Origin: Desarmillaria ectypa
Lineage: Eukaryota > Basidiomycota > Agaricomycetes > Agaricales > Physalacriaceae
NCBI GenBank assembly: GCA_030407005.1
Contig: JAUDYN010000005.1
Coordinates: forward strand, 2,418,001 to 2,482,000
Direction of reading: 5' to 3'
DNA length: 64,000 nt
Below, one piece after another: positions 1 through 12,300 of the stretch; positions within the stretch are counted from its first letter, which is position 1; each line of letters begins with the position of its first letter. A program made the position numbers and the translations under genes. The notes under the pieces were generated by a model that saw only the letters and a list, made by a program, of their open reading frames with translations, searched no databases and was not told the origin of the DNA.

Positions 1-187
1 TAGGGCTATAATCACCACTCAAGATCAAGAATGCGGGTCATAAGAATGCATGGCGTACTATTTGAGCAGGGTAAGCATAATGCTTCGATGCCAGGGGCGT
101 TGCGGGAAAAGTCCCAGTAGGAGCTTGGGCCTGAACGGAAGAAGCCGAAAGCGCAGCGAGTGCAAAAGAAAGAACGGCAGCGGCCAT
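1..187 (-). CDS. Secreted protein, N-terminal part only (runs off the window)
   Basis: The minus strand from the ATG at 187 encodes a clean signal peptide, Met followed by an Ala/Leu/Ser-rich core ending in SSVQAQ, and then a Pro/Thr-rich mature start with PLASKHYAYP. The frame closes soon after unless a 53-bp intron is removed (donor GTACGC at 58, acceptor TATAG ending at 6). The frame then continues as Pro-Tyr out of the window. The PLxxKHxxYP opening recalls secreted proteins I have seen in mushroom genomes, but I cannot name the family. In-frame Met codons upstream would put a basic stretch before the signal core, so 187 is the preferred start. Only about 45 residues are visible. Confidence 0.5.
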
Positions 188-584
188 GCCAAAAAGAAAA
201 TTGCTTCGGGAGGAAAAAACTGAATGATACGAGTGAAAAATATAGGACCCGAAAGGGCGGGCGTTACTGCGTGTGTCGTTGCGCAGTCGAGTTGAAATAC
301 CGATATCAGCGGACTTTGAATTCCACGTGCTGCGCACAGACCACCTCGACTGACAGGCGCGTGATCAACTTGAAACATTTGATTCAGATGACGCGCTATT
401 CAACTTGACGCGTCTCATTAGCCTTATACCACCATCTTCTCTCTTCAGCACTTCAGCACTTCAGCTGTTGTGAAGTCGCATAAGTTATGCCAAAAGCTAT
501 CAAAGGTATTCCTTGACAAATGGATTACTCACATTCTCTTAGACTCCTCTATCAAAGCCGTGTCCAAGGCCTCCAAGACCAAAA
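188..584. other. Intergenic region, divergent promoter
   Basis: This is about 400 bp between the minus-strand secreted-protein gene and the plus-strand YABBY-like gene, so it should hold both promoters. I see no strong TATA box, repeat or RNA signature. Short open frames here have no recognisable content. Confidence 0.4.
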
Positions 585-968
585 ATGGTGAATATATGCG
601 CCTTTCACGCATCGACGCTACGCCCACGACAAGCCATTCAAGGAGGGAAAGCTGCCGCGCGAACCTACCAAATACCAACAGTTCATGTCGGTCCAATTGA
701 AGCTTTGGAAGGCACAGAATCTGGTAGATCCGCGACGGATGCGATGAAGGAGGTTCCTTCTCGGTTGTCTTCGTGTCTAAACCTGGATATATGCGCGTAC
801 ATTCAGGTTGCTGCGCTGTGGAGAGACTCCCCTGAGAATCCCAACCGAGGCAAGGCACCGAGGCCGAAGAAGAAAAAGGCTGCTAACCCTTGTTCACCAT
901 CCGAGCTGCCGTCGTCGTCGCAACCCCGCTCATCAGACAAGGAGAGCGCCCCCAGCAGCGAGTTTTGA
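585..968 (+). CDS. YABBY/HMG-like small nuclear protein, with apparent 1-base frameshift
   Basis: Fungal YABBY-like proteins are short HMG-box-type DNA-binding proteins. Taking ATG 585 and removing a 46-bp intron (588-633) gives MPFKEGKLPREPTKYQQFM, followed by a Lys/Trp-rich helix. The third exon, after a 54-bp intron (753-806), gives VAALWRDSPENPNRGK, the hallmark C-terminal YABBY/HMG helix, then a Pro/Lys/Ser-rich tail ending at TGA 968. Between these, the first part reads in one frame up to Asn at 718-720, while the ATDAMKE segment before the second intron is in another frame. One missing base next to 721 (an expected N-P-G-R turn) explains the break. It may be a recent pseudogene, a sequencing indel or an unusual splice. 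The two ends are clearly parts of one gene. Confidence 0.55.
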   Translation: MVNICAFHASTLRPRQAIQGGKAAARTYQIPTVHVGPIEALEGTESGRSATDAMKEVPSRLSSCLNLDICAYIQVAALWRDSPENPNRGKAPRPKKKKAANPCSPSELPSSSQPRSSDKESAPSSEF

Positions 969-1810
969 TATCCGTTCTCTTCTACGTAACTCTCTTTGCT
1001 TCTGGACTCTACTGTGTGCCTTGTTTCTTGCTCCGTACGCTCACGACGTTGCCTTTGTGCTGGATTTCGGTCTGCCATACTGGTCTTTGTAGCTCTTTCT
1101 TGTCGTTGTCTGCTTCGTACCCTTGGTTGGAAGTCTCACAAATGTTGTCTGTACTTGTATGGTACATCATCCTATTACTAATGTCAGAAGCTGAAATTGC
1201 TCCGTATTTCTCGGGCTGAGCGCTGGCGCTGAGCCTGTAAGGATCTCTTCTTTCAGATTCCGTCTCTAGCGGTCCATGATACAATATCTCTTCTGGACCT
1301 CTGCATCAATATATTGCTAGACCGGACGTTTTATATCTTCCACTGTACTGGCACCTTTGTGATCGCATGGCATGCACAGATAAGAATACATAACTCTCAG
1401 AAGGAAGCGCATCTTGTTATAATAATGATCCTTGAAATGCGGCTATACACGTTAGTCGAAGTGCGGCATTTACACGTCAAGTAATGGTACTAATCTCTCA
1501 GTAGTGCTCCAAATTTGTTGTGCTTTCCCATCTTTGTGCGTCTTCGCCCATAACGAGGCATGGGCCACCAATCTTCATTCATCTCCCATGTTAGTGAAAA
1601 TTGACGCATGACCAAAATTCTGGTTAATATGTTTCCGTCGACCGGCATCGGTGCTAGCCGTTACTGAGACATCGTGACGAGTACGATTGCTGAGAATGAC
1701 GCATTATTTGTCACTGGAGTGTGAAGCAAATTGATGAGTCATCAATCCGCACGTTGAACTTCCAAGTCTAACTGCCTCACTGCTACCTGCCATTACAAGT
1801 GTTTACGACG
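969..1810. other. Gene-free stretch upstream of XRN1
   Basis: About 840 bp without a supportable gene. It contains the 3' side of the YABBY-like gene and the XRN1 promoter. Open frames are short and lack recognisable motifs. The one structured element is the palindrome at 1731-1745, listed separately. Confidence 0.5.
1731..1745. promoter_or_regulatory. 15-bp perfect palindrome with AP-1/Gcn4-type core
   Basis: TTGATGAGTCATCAA is a perfect palindrome around position 1738 and contains TGAGTCA, the half-site pair recognised by AP-1/Gcn4-type bZIP factors. It lies 66 bp before the XRN1 start codon. A regulatory role is inferred from motif and position only. Confidence 0.4.
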
Positions 1811-4800
1811 ATGGGTGAGCCAAGCAGCCATTTCACGTAATTATCTTTGACACAAAATCTAGGTATTCCCAAGGTCCGTGTGTTTTTCAAATGGTTGACA
1901 TACTGAAATACAAAGTGACCTGTCCATGTCCAGTTTTTCAGATACATATCGTGCGTAGCTCCGAGAGTAACGTATTATAGGACTGAACTGATACTCTCTC
2001 AGAGAGCGCTACCCGCTAACGTCCCAGCTTATTCAGGAAAATAAGATACCTGAATTTGGCAAGCTCTATTGCACCATCCTGAAAGCGTCCCGTTGACCAA
2101 ACCGTTTGTACAGACAATCTCTATCTGGACTTCAATGCAATCATTCACAACTGTTCGTTTCTCATTGCTGCATGCTCCGGGACATATCTTAATACCTGTC
2201 TAGGTTCACATCCGAACGACGACGATGCCCATTTCCGACTCTCAGAGGAACAAATATTCACGTCTATTTTCGCGTATGTCGACCACCTCTTTGGAAAGAT
2301 CAAGCCAAAGAAACTCTTCTTCATGGCTGTTGATGGCGTTGCCCCGCGCGCTAAGATGAATCAACAACGAAGCCGGCGGTTCAGGACGGCAAAGGAGGCA
2401 AAGGAATTGAGAGAGAAGGCTGAGGCCAAAGGGGAGAAACTGCCGGAGGAGAAGGCATTTGACAGTAACTGTATCACTCCTGGTGCGTTTCCTTTTCTGT
2501 CCTCGGCTTATGACCTAACAATGATTCAGGGACACCTTTCATGACCCGTCTCTCCGAACAACTACGATATTTTGTGAACAAAAAGATAACTGAAGACTCA
2601 AATTGGCGGAATGTACAAGTGGTTTTGTCCGGGCACGAGGTTCCGGGCGAAGGTGAACATAAGATCATGGAGTACATTCGACTCTCTCGGGCACAACCAG
2701 ATTACAATCCCAACGTCCGTCATTGTCTCTATGGCCTGGATGCCGACCTTATTATGCTTGGCTTGCTGAGCCACGATCCACATTTTTGTTTGTTGCGTGA
2801 AGAAGTCAAATTTGGCCCAGCGTCGAAGAAGAAAGGAGGAACCAAGTGCGTACTTTCTCTGTCTGTTTGACCCGGTTCGCTCATGGTATACTATAGTTTG
2901 GAGAGTATCAACTTCTATTTATTGCATATATCTCTCATGAGGGAATACCTTGATCTTGAATTCCACGGAATCGAATCACGGTTACCATTCCCCTATAGCC
3001 TTGAACGTGTCATCGATGACTTTGTTCTTCTGGCCGTATTTGTGGGCAATGATTTTCTCCCAAACTTACCCGATCTCCACATACACGAGAATGGTCTGGA
3101 GAAGTTGTTTGACGTGTATAAGACGGTTTTACCTGAACTAGGTTTGCTTTATACTCTTCGATGCCGCGGTATGCATCTGACATATCGCAAGATGGATATC
3201 TTAATGAAGGAGGAAAAATCAACCTGCTACGGCTGCAAGTAGTTTTGGACGAAATGGCCAAGTGGGAGCAAGAAGTATTTGAGAAGGAATATGCGGATCT
3301 AAACTGGTACAAAGGAAAGCAATCTAAACATGTGCAAGAAATGGAGTTAGCGCGTAAACGGTCAAAATTGGGTGCGCTGAAGTATTGTCACTCGCTTATG
3401 CATGCTTATCTTTACTTGCAGTCTTGACACGCCCGCAGCGCGTAATTTTTGAGAAGGTTCACGAGTTTGTGTTAGGCAATGACAAAAAGGGCAAACTGGC
3501 CCTGCCGAACGATTTTCCTGCGCGGGAGCGGAAGTTCATTGGTTCTTTGGCAGAAGAACTCCATTTGTCCATCACGTGGGATGAATACGATGACGATGTC
3601 AATTTGGTTACCTTGAGGTTTCCAGGCGCTTTCGAGGAGACATCTTCCCCAAAGGAGGATGGACAAGAGGATGGAAAGAAGGACGGTGAAGATGAGGGAG
3701 AGTGGGAAGATGTCGATGAAGACGACGAAGAAAGTAAAGCCGCCATTGAAAGGATCTTGAAGAAGTATGCAAAGGCGTCTGTGATGGATGAGGATGAGGA
3801 TGGGGGCTTCGATGCAAGACACGAACGATCTATCCGGGAAAAGATGGATGAATGGAAACGGAGTTACTATAAGGTGTGGGTTTTGGTCTAGTTTCAAGGC
3901 ATCGGTTAAACGCAAATATCAGGGAAAACTAGAGATATCATATGATGATCCGAAGGCAATGGGCGCCCTCACTTATCGATATGTGGAGGGCCTTCAATGG
4001 GTCATGCATTACTATTATAGTGGAGTGACGTCGTGGGGATGGTTCTACGACTATCATTACGCGCCTAGGATATCAGGTTTGTGGAGTTGATATCTCCCGT
4101 AGCGAATAGCTTAATTCTTCAATGAATTTCAGATCTTCGAAATGTAGACAAGATGACGTTCAACTTTGAACTCGGAGAACCGTTCAGACCGTATGAACAG
4201 CTGATGGGGGTGCTGCCTGTGGCTAGCAAGGATCACATACCGCTAGCATTCCAAGTATTTTTATATCTACTCAATCCACCTTAGTGATGGCTGATAGGTT
4301 TCTAGGATCTTATGTATGACCCTAACTCACCCATCCTGGACTTTTACCCCTTAGAATTTGAGCAGGACCTCAATGGGAAAAAACAAGACTGGGAGGCAAT
4401 TGTTAAAATCCCGTTCATTGACGCTAAACGATTACTGAAAGCTATGGCCTGTAAGCTTAATTCGCAATCATTGTGTTATTGACTACTAAGGTCGTACTCA
4501 TAGCTCGTGAACATCGACTGACTCCTGAAGAGAAGCGGCGCAATAGCTTTGGTACTAGCACCAAGTTCACGTACAGAGTTGGCGGCGAGCCTACTCTATA
4601 TCCTTCCTCTCTCCCCGGGTTCTTTCCGTCGCTACACTGTTGTATGTGTGCGATGGAACCTTTCGATCTCCCTACACTAGATGGCTTGCGCCTTGTTGAT
4701 GGCTTGCTCGAGGGCGTTTCATTAGGCGTTGATGCACTTGCTGGGTTCCCCTCCCTCAAAACCCTGCCACATACGTCAGTCCTTGGTTTCCATGGCGTCA

Positions 4801-7084
4801 ACGTGCACGGGTCGGAGAGTAGAAATAAATCAATGGTCGTGCACATTGAGAATCCGCACGAGGGCCGGAAGATTGGTGATATCGTTAATGAAATGGTCGG
4901 ACAAAGAACGTTCATTGGCTGGCCGTTTTTACAGGAAGGCTTAGTTGTGGCGGTTTCGGATGCTCTCTTCAAATATGAGAAGATGTCCGTTGTCCCCGGG
5001 ACCGCACCCAAAGTTGTGTCAAACCCTCATTCCCCTCAAGGCTTAAACTTTTGGAAGATGAAGGCGGAGCGAATAGAGCAGGTATACTCGAAGAAGTGTG
5101 GGGTGATCACGGGAAATGTGGAAGTTCTTCTCCATGTTCGGCCATTGAAAGGTACGATTCTTCTTTGGGGGTACAAAACGTATCAGTATTCTGACCAGCG
5201 TCGTAGGTTTAAAGCGCCTTGAAGATGGTGCCTTTGTGAAGGATTACGAAGGCATCGAGAAAGAAACGGAGCAGGCGATTCAGATGACCTTGGGACATGT
5301 AACATCTGAAGATCCCCGGTATATTGAACGCCCTGCGCCGCCACTGTCAGAAGAGTTCCCAGATAGGAGCAAGATCTTCTTCTTGGGTGAGCATGCTTAT
5401 GGCGTTGCTGCGCAAGTTACCGCCACTACAGACACGTCCCTTTCCGTCAAACTTGCAGTGCGTGCTTTGTAACTTTTGCCGATTAATGTCCGTGGGCCTG
5501 ATTGTGATCTTTGTCAAGTTCTTTCTGTCCGAAAAGTCCGAGAACGACAAGTTCAAGACGATTGTCCAAGACCGGACTTCCGAGCGGTATTATCCTTCGT
5601 TCAGAGCTGCCGAGATGGTCGGCATTTCTGGGCGTGCGTTATCAAAAATAACGTCGAGCTTTATGGTAATAACTTCGGACGGCGTGAAGAATAATCTGGG
5701 TCTAAGCTTGAAATTCGAAGGGAAATCGATGAAGGTGATTGACTATTCACGCAAGGAAGGTCGGAACTGGGAATTTAGTGAGAAGGCAATCAAGCTTATA
5801 ATAAATTACAAGGTAAGTCCCAATAAATACTGATTTTCACACACCGTTGATGTCGTTGACAGACAAAGTTTCCTGATATCTTCCGTTCACTCGACGGGCC
5901 CGGAGATGGTGGGTCCTAATAGAGACATATATTATGCATACTCTGACTTTGTCTTAGCAATGGCCAAAGCGCTGGAAGCACTGCCAGGGCCAGATTCCGA
6001 TGGGCGTGTCCGGGAAATCAAGGCCTGGCTCAAGACTCAAGGCGTTCGTGACTTCGAGCCTGTATCATTGTTTTGCGATCAGCTGACAAAGGTGACCACC
6101 CTCATTTCGTCAAGTTCTATTACATCGACTAAGTGTTCTGACAGAACATGGTCAATGAGATCGAGAAAACGGCTGACTCCTTCAATGTGAATAAGCCTTC
6201 TACGGCCATCAAGAAGGCAATCGTCAAAGGTATTCCTCGGCAAGCCGTTCTCAAGCCTGCTCATGCCGTGTATCGCCTGCAAAACCAACAATTTGCTCTC
6301 GGAGACAGAGTCACGATGATACAAGATTCTGGAGCAGTGCCCTTGGCCGCCAGAGGCGTTGTCATTGGGTTAAATTCCAAATCTATGGATGTGGTCTGGG
6401 ACGTCCCATTCATGTCAGGAACTACATTGGGCGACAAGTAAGCTTTACACGCTCTGTTGTCATCCTAGTCTACGAAACATTCTTCTTTTATTTAGATGCT
6501 CACAATATCGGGGATTGACTGTCGACTTCAACTCCTGTCTTAACTTGACTAATCCCCAGTTTGTCACGCCTACCAATCCCAAGGCGCCTCCGCCACCAAC
6601 AATTACAACGCCTTTCAAACCGCGTTTCGGCCCACGCCCTGCTATTCCATCCGCACAGGGACAGCCAGCTGCCTCTGGTTTTAGACCAGCTCAACCGAGC
6701 CAAAAGTAAGTCATTCGTGGAAATGTGTCGACCATACTAATTCCTTATTCCGTCAGACCATTTTTGCCTGTTTCCATTATGTCGAATCCTCGAAGAGGTC
6801 GTGGTGGATACGTAAACGGACGTGGCGCGGTGCCGACAGGAGCTCCTCGATCACCAGTGCCTGGAGTTGAGCCCTCAAAAGAATCATATGCCCCGTCTAT
6901 GAATGGCACAGCTGTGAATTCCAGACCAATGCGTGGTTTCAACCCTGGACGAGGACGGGGAGGATTTGCCCCCGGACTTCGTGGTAGAGGAGCGTTCACT
7001 CCTAACATTGATCGTGGTCGCGGCAATCCTCCGCATCGAGGTCGAGGCCGTGGATCATTTGCTGCTCCCTTGCTGCCATCATAA
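1811..7084 (+). CDS. XRN1: 5'-3' exoribonuclease 1 (Xrn1/Kem1)
   Basis: Xrn1 is the cytoplasmic exoribonuclease that degrades decapped mRNA from the 5' end. The spliced product starts MGIPKFFRYISERYPL, the invariant Xrn N-terminus. Then come [33 protein letters not shown] and [13 protein letters not shown], all core nuclease motifs with the acidic metal-binding residues. The [17 protein letters not shown] block, the SH3-like region and a C-terminal Arg-Gly/Pro-rich tail follow, ending at TAA 7084. About twenty introns of 45-60 bp interrupt it. The first exon carries only ATGG (1811-1814) and the second only 11 bp (1863-1873). The intron at 2059-2113 has a GC donor. The acidic linker (about 3650-3810) is Asp/Glu-rich. 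It is convergent with GMP synthase, with 174 bp between stop codons. Confidence 0.96.
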
Positions 7085-7258
7085 AGTAGCTGTATTCCTC
7101 CATGACGGTACAATGAAGTTATTGCTATACAGGTTATCTTATTGTTGTATTCTATCACTTGCAATCTTAGTACGCCTAGGGACGTCTATCTATATGGGGT
7201 TACACTATATGAGTGATGGATAATTACGGAATTCGCCCGCGCGAAACCCAAAGGAGGT

Positions 7259-9369
7259 TCATAACCATTCAACGGTCTGCGGATTCTCAAATTAGTTTCG
7301 GCCTTTTTCACCATAAGAAATTCGCACCGCCGGTGGCTTTGAAGAGATGTCGTAGGTAACACGATTAATGCCTGGCACTTCGTTGGTAATACGGGAAGAG
7401 ATCCGGCGAAGGATCTCTGCTGGGAAAACATACCTAGCGAGACTCATTGAGCATATCACATGGATTACATGTCGGGGACTTACCAATCAGCAGTCATGAA
7501 ATCCTCGGACTGCACAGCACGCAAGGCGACGACCTTCGAATGCGAGAATCAATTGAAATCCAATCGGCGGAGAAATAGAATTCGGGCATACTTGCTCGTA
7601 GGTTCTCTGATCACCCATAACTCCAACAGCTCTGACAGGTAATAAGACGGCGAACGCCTGAGCAATCTCATTATATAGCCCAGCTTTACGAATCTCCTCG
7701 ATGTAGATGTGATCAGCTTGTTGGAGTATCTTGACCTGATCGCGTGTGACGGGTCCGAGGATCCGTATTGCCAGTCCAGGTCCAGGGAAAGGATGTCGTT
7801 GGACGAGCGGCGCAGGAATAGACAGTAAGCGCCCCAAAGCCCGGACCTCATCTATATATGTCTAACATCAATGAAATCAGCTGGGAGTTATGTAAAACGT
7901 ACCTTTGAAAAGTTCCCTGAGAGGTTCAATCAACTTGAGCTTCATGTCCTTGAGGAGACCCCCAACGTTGTGGTGCGTCTTGATCGTAGCACTGGGTCCC
8001 TTAAAGCTAATGCTCTCAATGACATCGGGATACAAAGTGCCTTGCAGTAGCCACTCCACTCGTCCTTTTCCGTCCTTCGCGTCCTCAATTTTCACTGCTT
8101 CTTCCTCAAAGACATTGATGAAAGTGTTGCCGATGATCTTGCGCTTTTTCTCGGGATCCTCTACCCCTTCCAAGCGTTGAAGGAAAAGGGAGGATGCATC
8201 GACAACGGTGAGGTTAACGCCAAGATCTTTGTTCAGCATCTCGTCAACCTGGGCGGCCTCGTTAAGGCGAAGAACACCATTATCCACCATGATCGCGTGA
8301 AATCTGATATGTTAGGTATACACTCATAGCGACGAGCCGAGGAACCCACCTATCGCCGATGGCTTCATGCATGAGCTTCGCAGCAACGGTGCTATCCACA
8401 CCACCACTAACCGCGCCAATTACACGACCCGAAGCGCCGCAAATTTCTCTGATGCGGTTGATTTCCTTGCCGATAAATTCTTGCTAGTGAAATGTTGGTA
8501 CACACAATCACAGGAAAGCACATGCAGACACACACCATCGTCCAGTCGGGCTTAGAACCGCATATTTGCAGGATAAATTGGCCGATAACTTGTTTACCGC
8601 GGGGGGAGTGAGTGACTTCCGGATGGAACTGGATCCCATAGAATGGCTTAGAATTATGAGCAATGGCAGCGTATGGAGCAGTGCTCGTATGGCCAATAAC
8701 GTGGAAATCGGGTGGCATTTCCGTAAGTTGGTCACCGTGCGACATCCATATCTATGAAACGATCAGAAAGTGCATGCTTTTTCAAGTACACCACTACGCT
8801 TACCTGCATTTCGTCTCCTAGACCCTCAAATAGAGCGCCGGCGGACGAACCCGTATCTTCTGTCTTGACGATCTGGATTTGGGCAAATCCGTACTCTCGG
8901 TGATCGCATTTCGCTACTTTTCCCTTCATGGACCACGCCATTTCCTAGAGTCATGTGTCGTTAGGATGGGAAGACGACCGTGGCACTCAATCAGGTGCAC
9001 CTGCAATCCGTAACAGATGCCCAAGACAGGAACCCCGAGGTCGAATACTGCCGGGTCAACATGAGGCGAATCCTTGTCGTAGACAGAATACGGTGATCCG
9101 GACAATATTACACCTTAGAGGCAAGTTAACCTCCGGTGCTTTCGAAAACTTTCAAATGGAAACCTTTGGGCTTGAAGTCGAGATCCCTAATCTTCACCGT
9201 ACAAGGCATTAATTCGGCATAGACACTGTGTTCACGACATCTTCGGGTAATAAGATGGCTGTACTGTGGTCAACCTTTTAGTAAAACAGTGCGAAATTGC
9301 TTAGAAAGCTACCTGTGAGCCAAAATCGAGAATCAAGATAGTATCGAAGGAATCGTGTATTTCACCCAT
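7259..9369 (-). CDS. GUA1: GMP synthase (glutamine-hydrolysing)
   Basis: The enzyme converts XMP to GMP with glutamine and ATP in the cytosol. From ATG 9369 the protein opens with the glutamine amidotransferase domain: ILDFGSQYSHLI, GICYGLQ with the nucleophilic Cys, and [11 protein letters not shown] with the His/Glu pair. The ATP-pyrophosphatase domain follows with the P-loop [17 protein letters not shown], and then the dimerisation domain ([16 protein letters not shown]). The C-terminus is recovered only if a 51-bp intron (7277-7327) is removed, giving KPPATVEWL and TGA at 7259-7261. Family proteins end in much the same way. Several short introns split the gene. All catalytic motifs are intact. 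Confidence 0.95.
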
Positions 9370-12300
9370 GGTAGAGCCGACGATAGAAAAAAATGTTCGG
9401 ATAAGGTCCCGGTCGGAGCGTTGCCACTTTTGAAATTTCAGCCTTGCTTTCACAGCACGTGATATTCGCGTCCGAAATTCGAAATTTGAAATTTGTGAGC
9501 CTCTTGTTACCTACCATCATGATGATCTTGTGCCTCTGCATGTTCCTGGTCCTGACTTTCCCTCCACTTTAACGCCAAAAGGGTCTCATACAGATAATAA
9601 CTTTACTTTATCGATATACGTGCTTTCCCTACCAGGCCGATTGGTAATACCATCTTTAGCAGATAACGACAGACGGCGAATTGGACTGAATAGCTGGACC
9701 GCAGGCTCTCATGGGCTTTACACCTGCTCTCCTGGTTTTATTCTGGTGGAAGGTTCTAACCGCGAAGACCGAGCCCAGTCGTCGTCTTCAGCAGCAGGCC
9801 GTTGACGATTCACCAACCTGGATGCCTGCGAACTCAGTCGCCACTTGATAGAATTCTTCTATCACGTCTGATGAATCGTTTTGACCTGGTTCCTGTGCCT
9901 CTATTGCTTTGCGTTTGCCCAACGCCCGCAGTCACGTTTGAGACTGTCTTTATGTTTAGCAGTTTGTACATGCAGTCCCTGCTACGTTATCGCTAAAGGG
10001 ATAGTGATGCTGATAAACGGTACTAGGTGTCGATGCGCGTAGTTTTACGTGAGCATGGTCCTACGCGACGTATTGTGTCGGCGAAATCAGAACCGATGCG
10101 CGACAAACGACGTGTTTCACACACTGGTAAGGGAATCGTCTTATCCACGATGCGGATATTCAACACGATGGGCTGCGCTTAACACCAGCACTGTCATACA
10201 TTGTTTGGATTATATAACAACGGGGCGGTCACTGTTGACAGCCTACCCGTCTACCCTCAAGCGACGGTTTGGCATCTGATTATTTGTTTTCCATGTGAGG
10301 TGTATCTCTTAATGTTTGTTCTCAGTGGCAGCGCACAGCTTGTCGAACTTTGAAAGTCTTCTTAGTCCGTGTTCTAGGTCTTCCGCGTTTTGTCTCATTC
10401 AGCCGTGTCTTAGGAAGAGGGCCTCTTCCGATACGCATCTTTTTGGTGAGGAACATGACCTATGGACGGCACCGTGACGTCTGGCATTTCTCCCGTATGC
10501 TAAGTCCGCTTAGCCCACTGTGGCGCGCTCTGGGGTTCTTAGAATTCTATCCTTTTTCTAGAGTCTACCACACGACAGTACCTAGGCACAGTGAGAACGT
10601 GATATGTCGAATACATACTATCATCGAGCGACGCTCGGCGGGTGATTATTACGCGCGAAGCTTGTTCCTGCTTGGCTTTCTATGGCTTCTTCGTCCTGGA
10701 TTTCTAGGGCTATTTCCGGCGATCTGAAAGACGTCCAAGCCCCGCAATGATGATGACGATGTTGATGACCTCTGCCTTGCCGAAGCGCTGCAGGGTTAAT
10801 TGCCAGGACATACTTAGTTCAATGATTCTTTCTGCGGATTGACTGAAATATATATATATAGCAATGGGAAGCGGGCATTTGCGAAACTGCTATTGAACTT
10901 AAGCGAGAATCGGCATGTGATAGGTGCGTTAAAACTTTGGGGACAGCTGTGAATTTCAAGCTCAATATTCATGGGCAGGCCGTGAGGTGATGGTTCTACT
11001 TGCACCGCGATGGGGATTGAAAGCCATGTTGGTTGGTTGGCTTCATATTTGCCAATATTTGATTCGGAGCCTGACGCCGTGGACTTCCTCCGAGGTCTTA
11101 TCTGCATGGATGTGATCAACGTTTTTATCCTGATCACATCGGGAAAACAAAGCCTCGTCAATTTTGGATCTCGCCGAGGAGATCTGTGATGTACGTCTTT
11201 TACATATATATTTCATTCCTTTGCAACTACGTCCGTGCCTTTTGTTAAGTGTTCATATTTAACCGACGGCTCCCTCCATTTCACCAAATATATGAGTCCG
11301 CAAGCCATTCTGCATCTTTCTGAAACGACGAATCCTTATCGAGCAACGGGATTGTGCCGCGTTTCCTTTTGAGCAACGTGAACAGTTGCATTTCATGCTG
11401 ACTTTCAATACCAACCTGCAAGGGCTGTAAGTGATCAAGTCTGTTACCATTAGGAGCAGGGGCTTCCGTTATCGTGCACTCATATGATGTGATGAAATCT
11501 TCCAGCGCTCATCCTTAGTTATTGAACCCCTCAATACAAAAGGACTAGTTCCGGTTGTTTCTTGGGAAAGAAGACTCAATAATAGCAGAATGAGCCTTCA
11601 TGCCTTGGATCCCGGAACACGACTTGGAAAAAACAAGTAACCGGGATGGCGGTAAGCCCTCCCATATCCGATGCTCCATCCGCCGCTGACTTAGCTCGAT
11701 TGACTACTTGCCAATGCCTTGATCTCCACGGAAGGTCTTCGAAACAGTCAACTTACACCACCCTTAAGTGCCATCCGGAATTTCCCAGCCTGTCGGTTGC
11801 GCATTCTTGGTTAATAATTGACTATTAACTTTGCATTTCAGGGTTGGCTTGTGGGGCCGTCCGAGGGCGTAAAGCTCCAGGGACCGAAAAATAACAACCA
11901 TTTGAGAACGTATAGGCCTTGGTACTTGAGAACTGTTAGTTCGGACATCAATATTCGCCTGTACCATAATGCAATGTCTTCCTTCCCGCTTAGAGCCGTT
12001 TCTCGCTGCGTCTCGAACGTGACGAAAAAGACAAGCCCGTGAGATCGAAGAAGCGTATATACGGAGAGATCAGTCTGGAGACCATTGACCCTGCAAGCAC
12101 AAATGAGAACCGATGACGCAGATTTTCCGCAATGCGCTTGAGGGTCCCGAGGGCAAAGTGGTTACAAGTTACGCCGTAACGAAGAGGCGATGGTTCCTCA
12201 GGTACAGTTACTGTCAGATGGGTATAGATCATATATCTATCGATTGGTTATCCGGCTAGCGGTTCGTTTCAACCGAACCGAGAGCCGAAAACATGGTCGT

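Noticed and set aside
10350..10727. 125-codon open frame on the plus strand
   Set aside because: It starts without an ATG, is rich in Leu, Phe and Arg, has no domain, and has no supporting splice structure.
10747..10847. ATGATGA and CTGA spaced like C and D boxes
   Set aside because: No terminal stem and no C'/D' boxes. The C-box-like word is part of a GATGAT-rich run.
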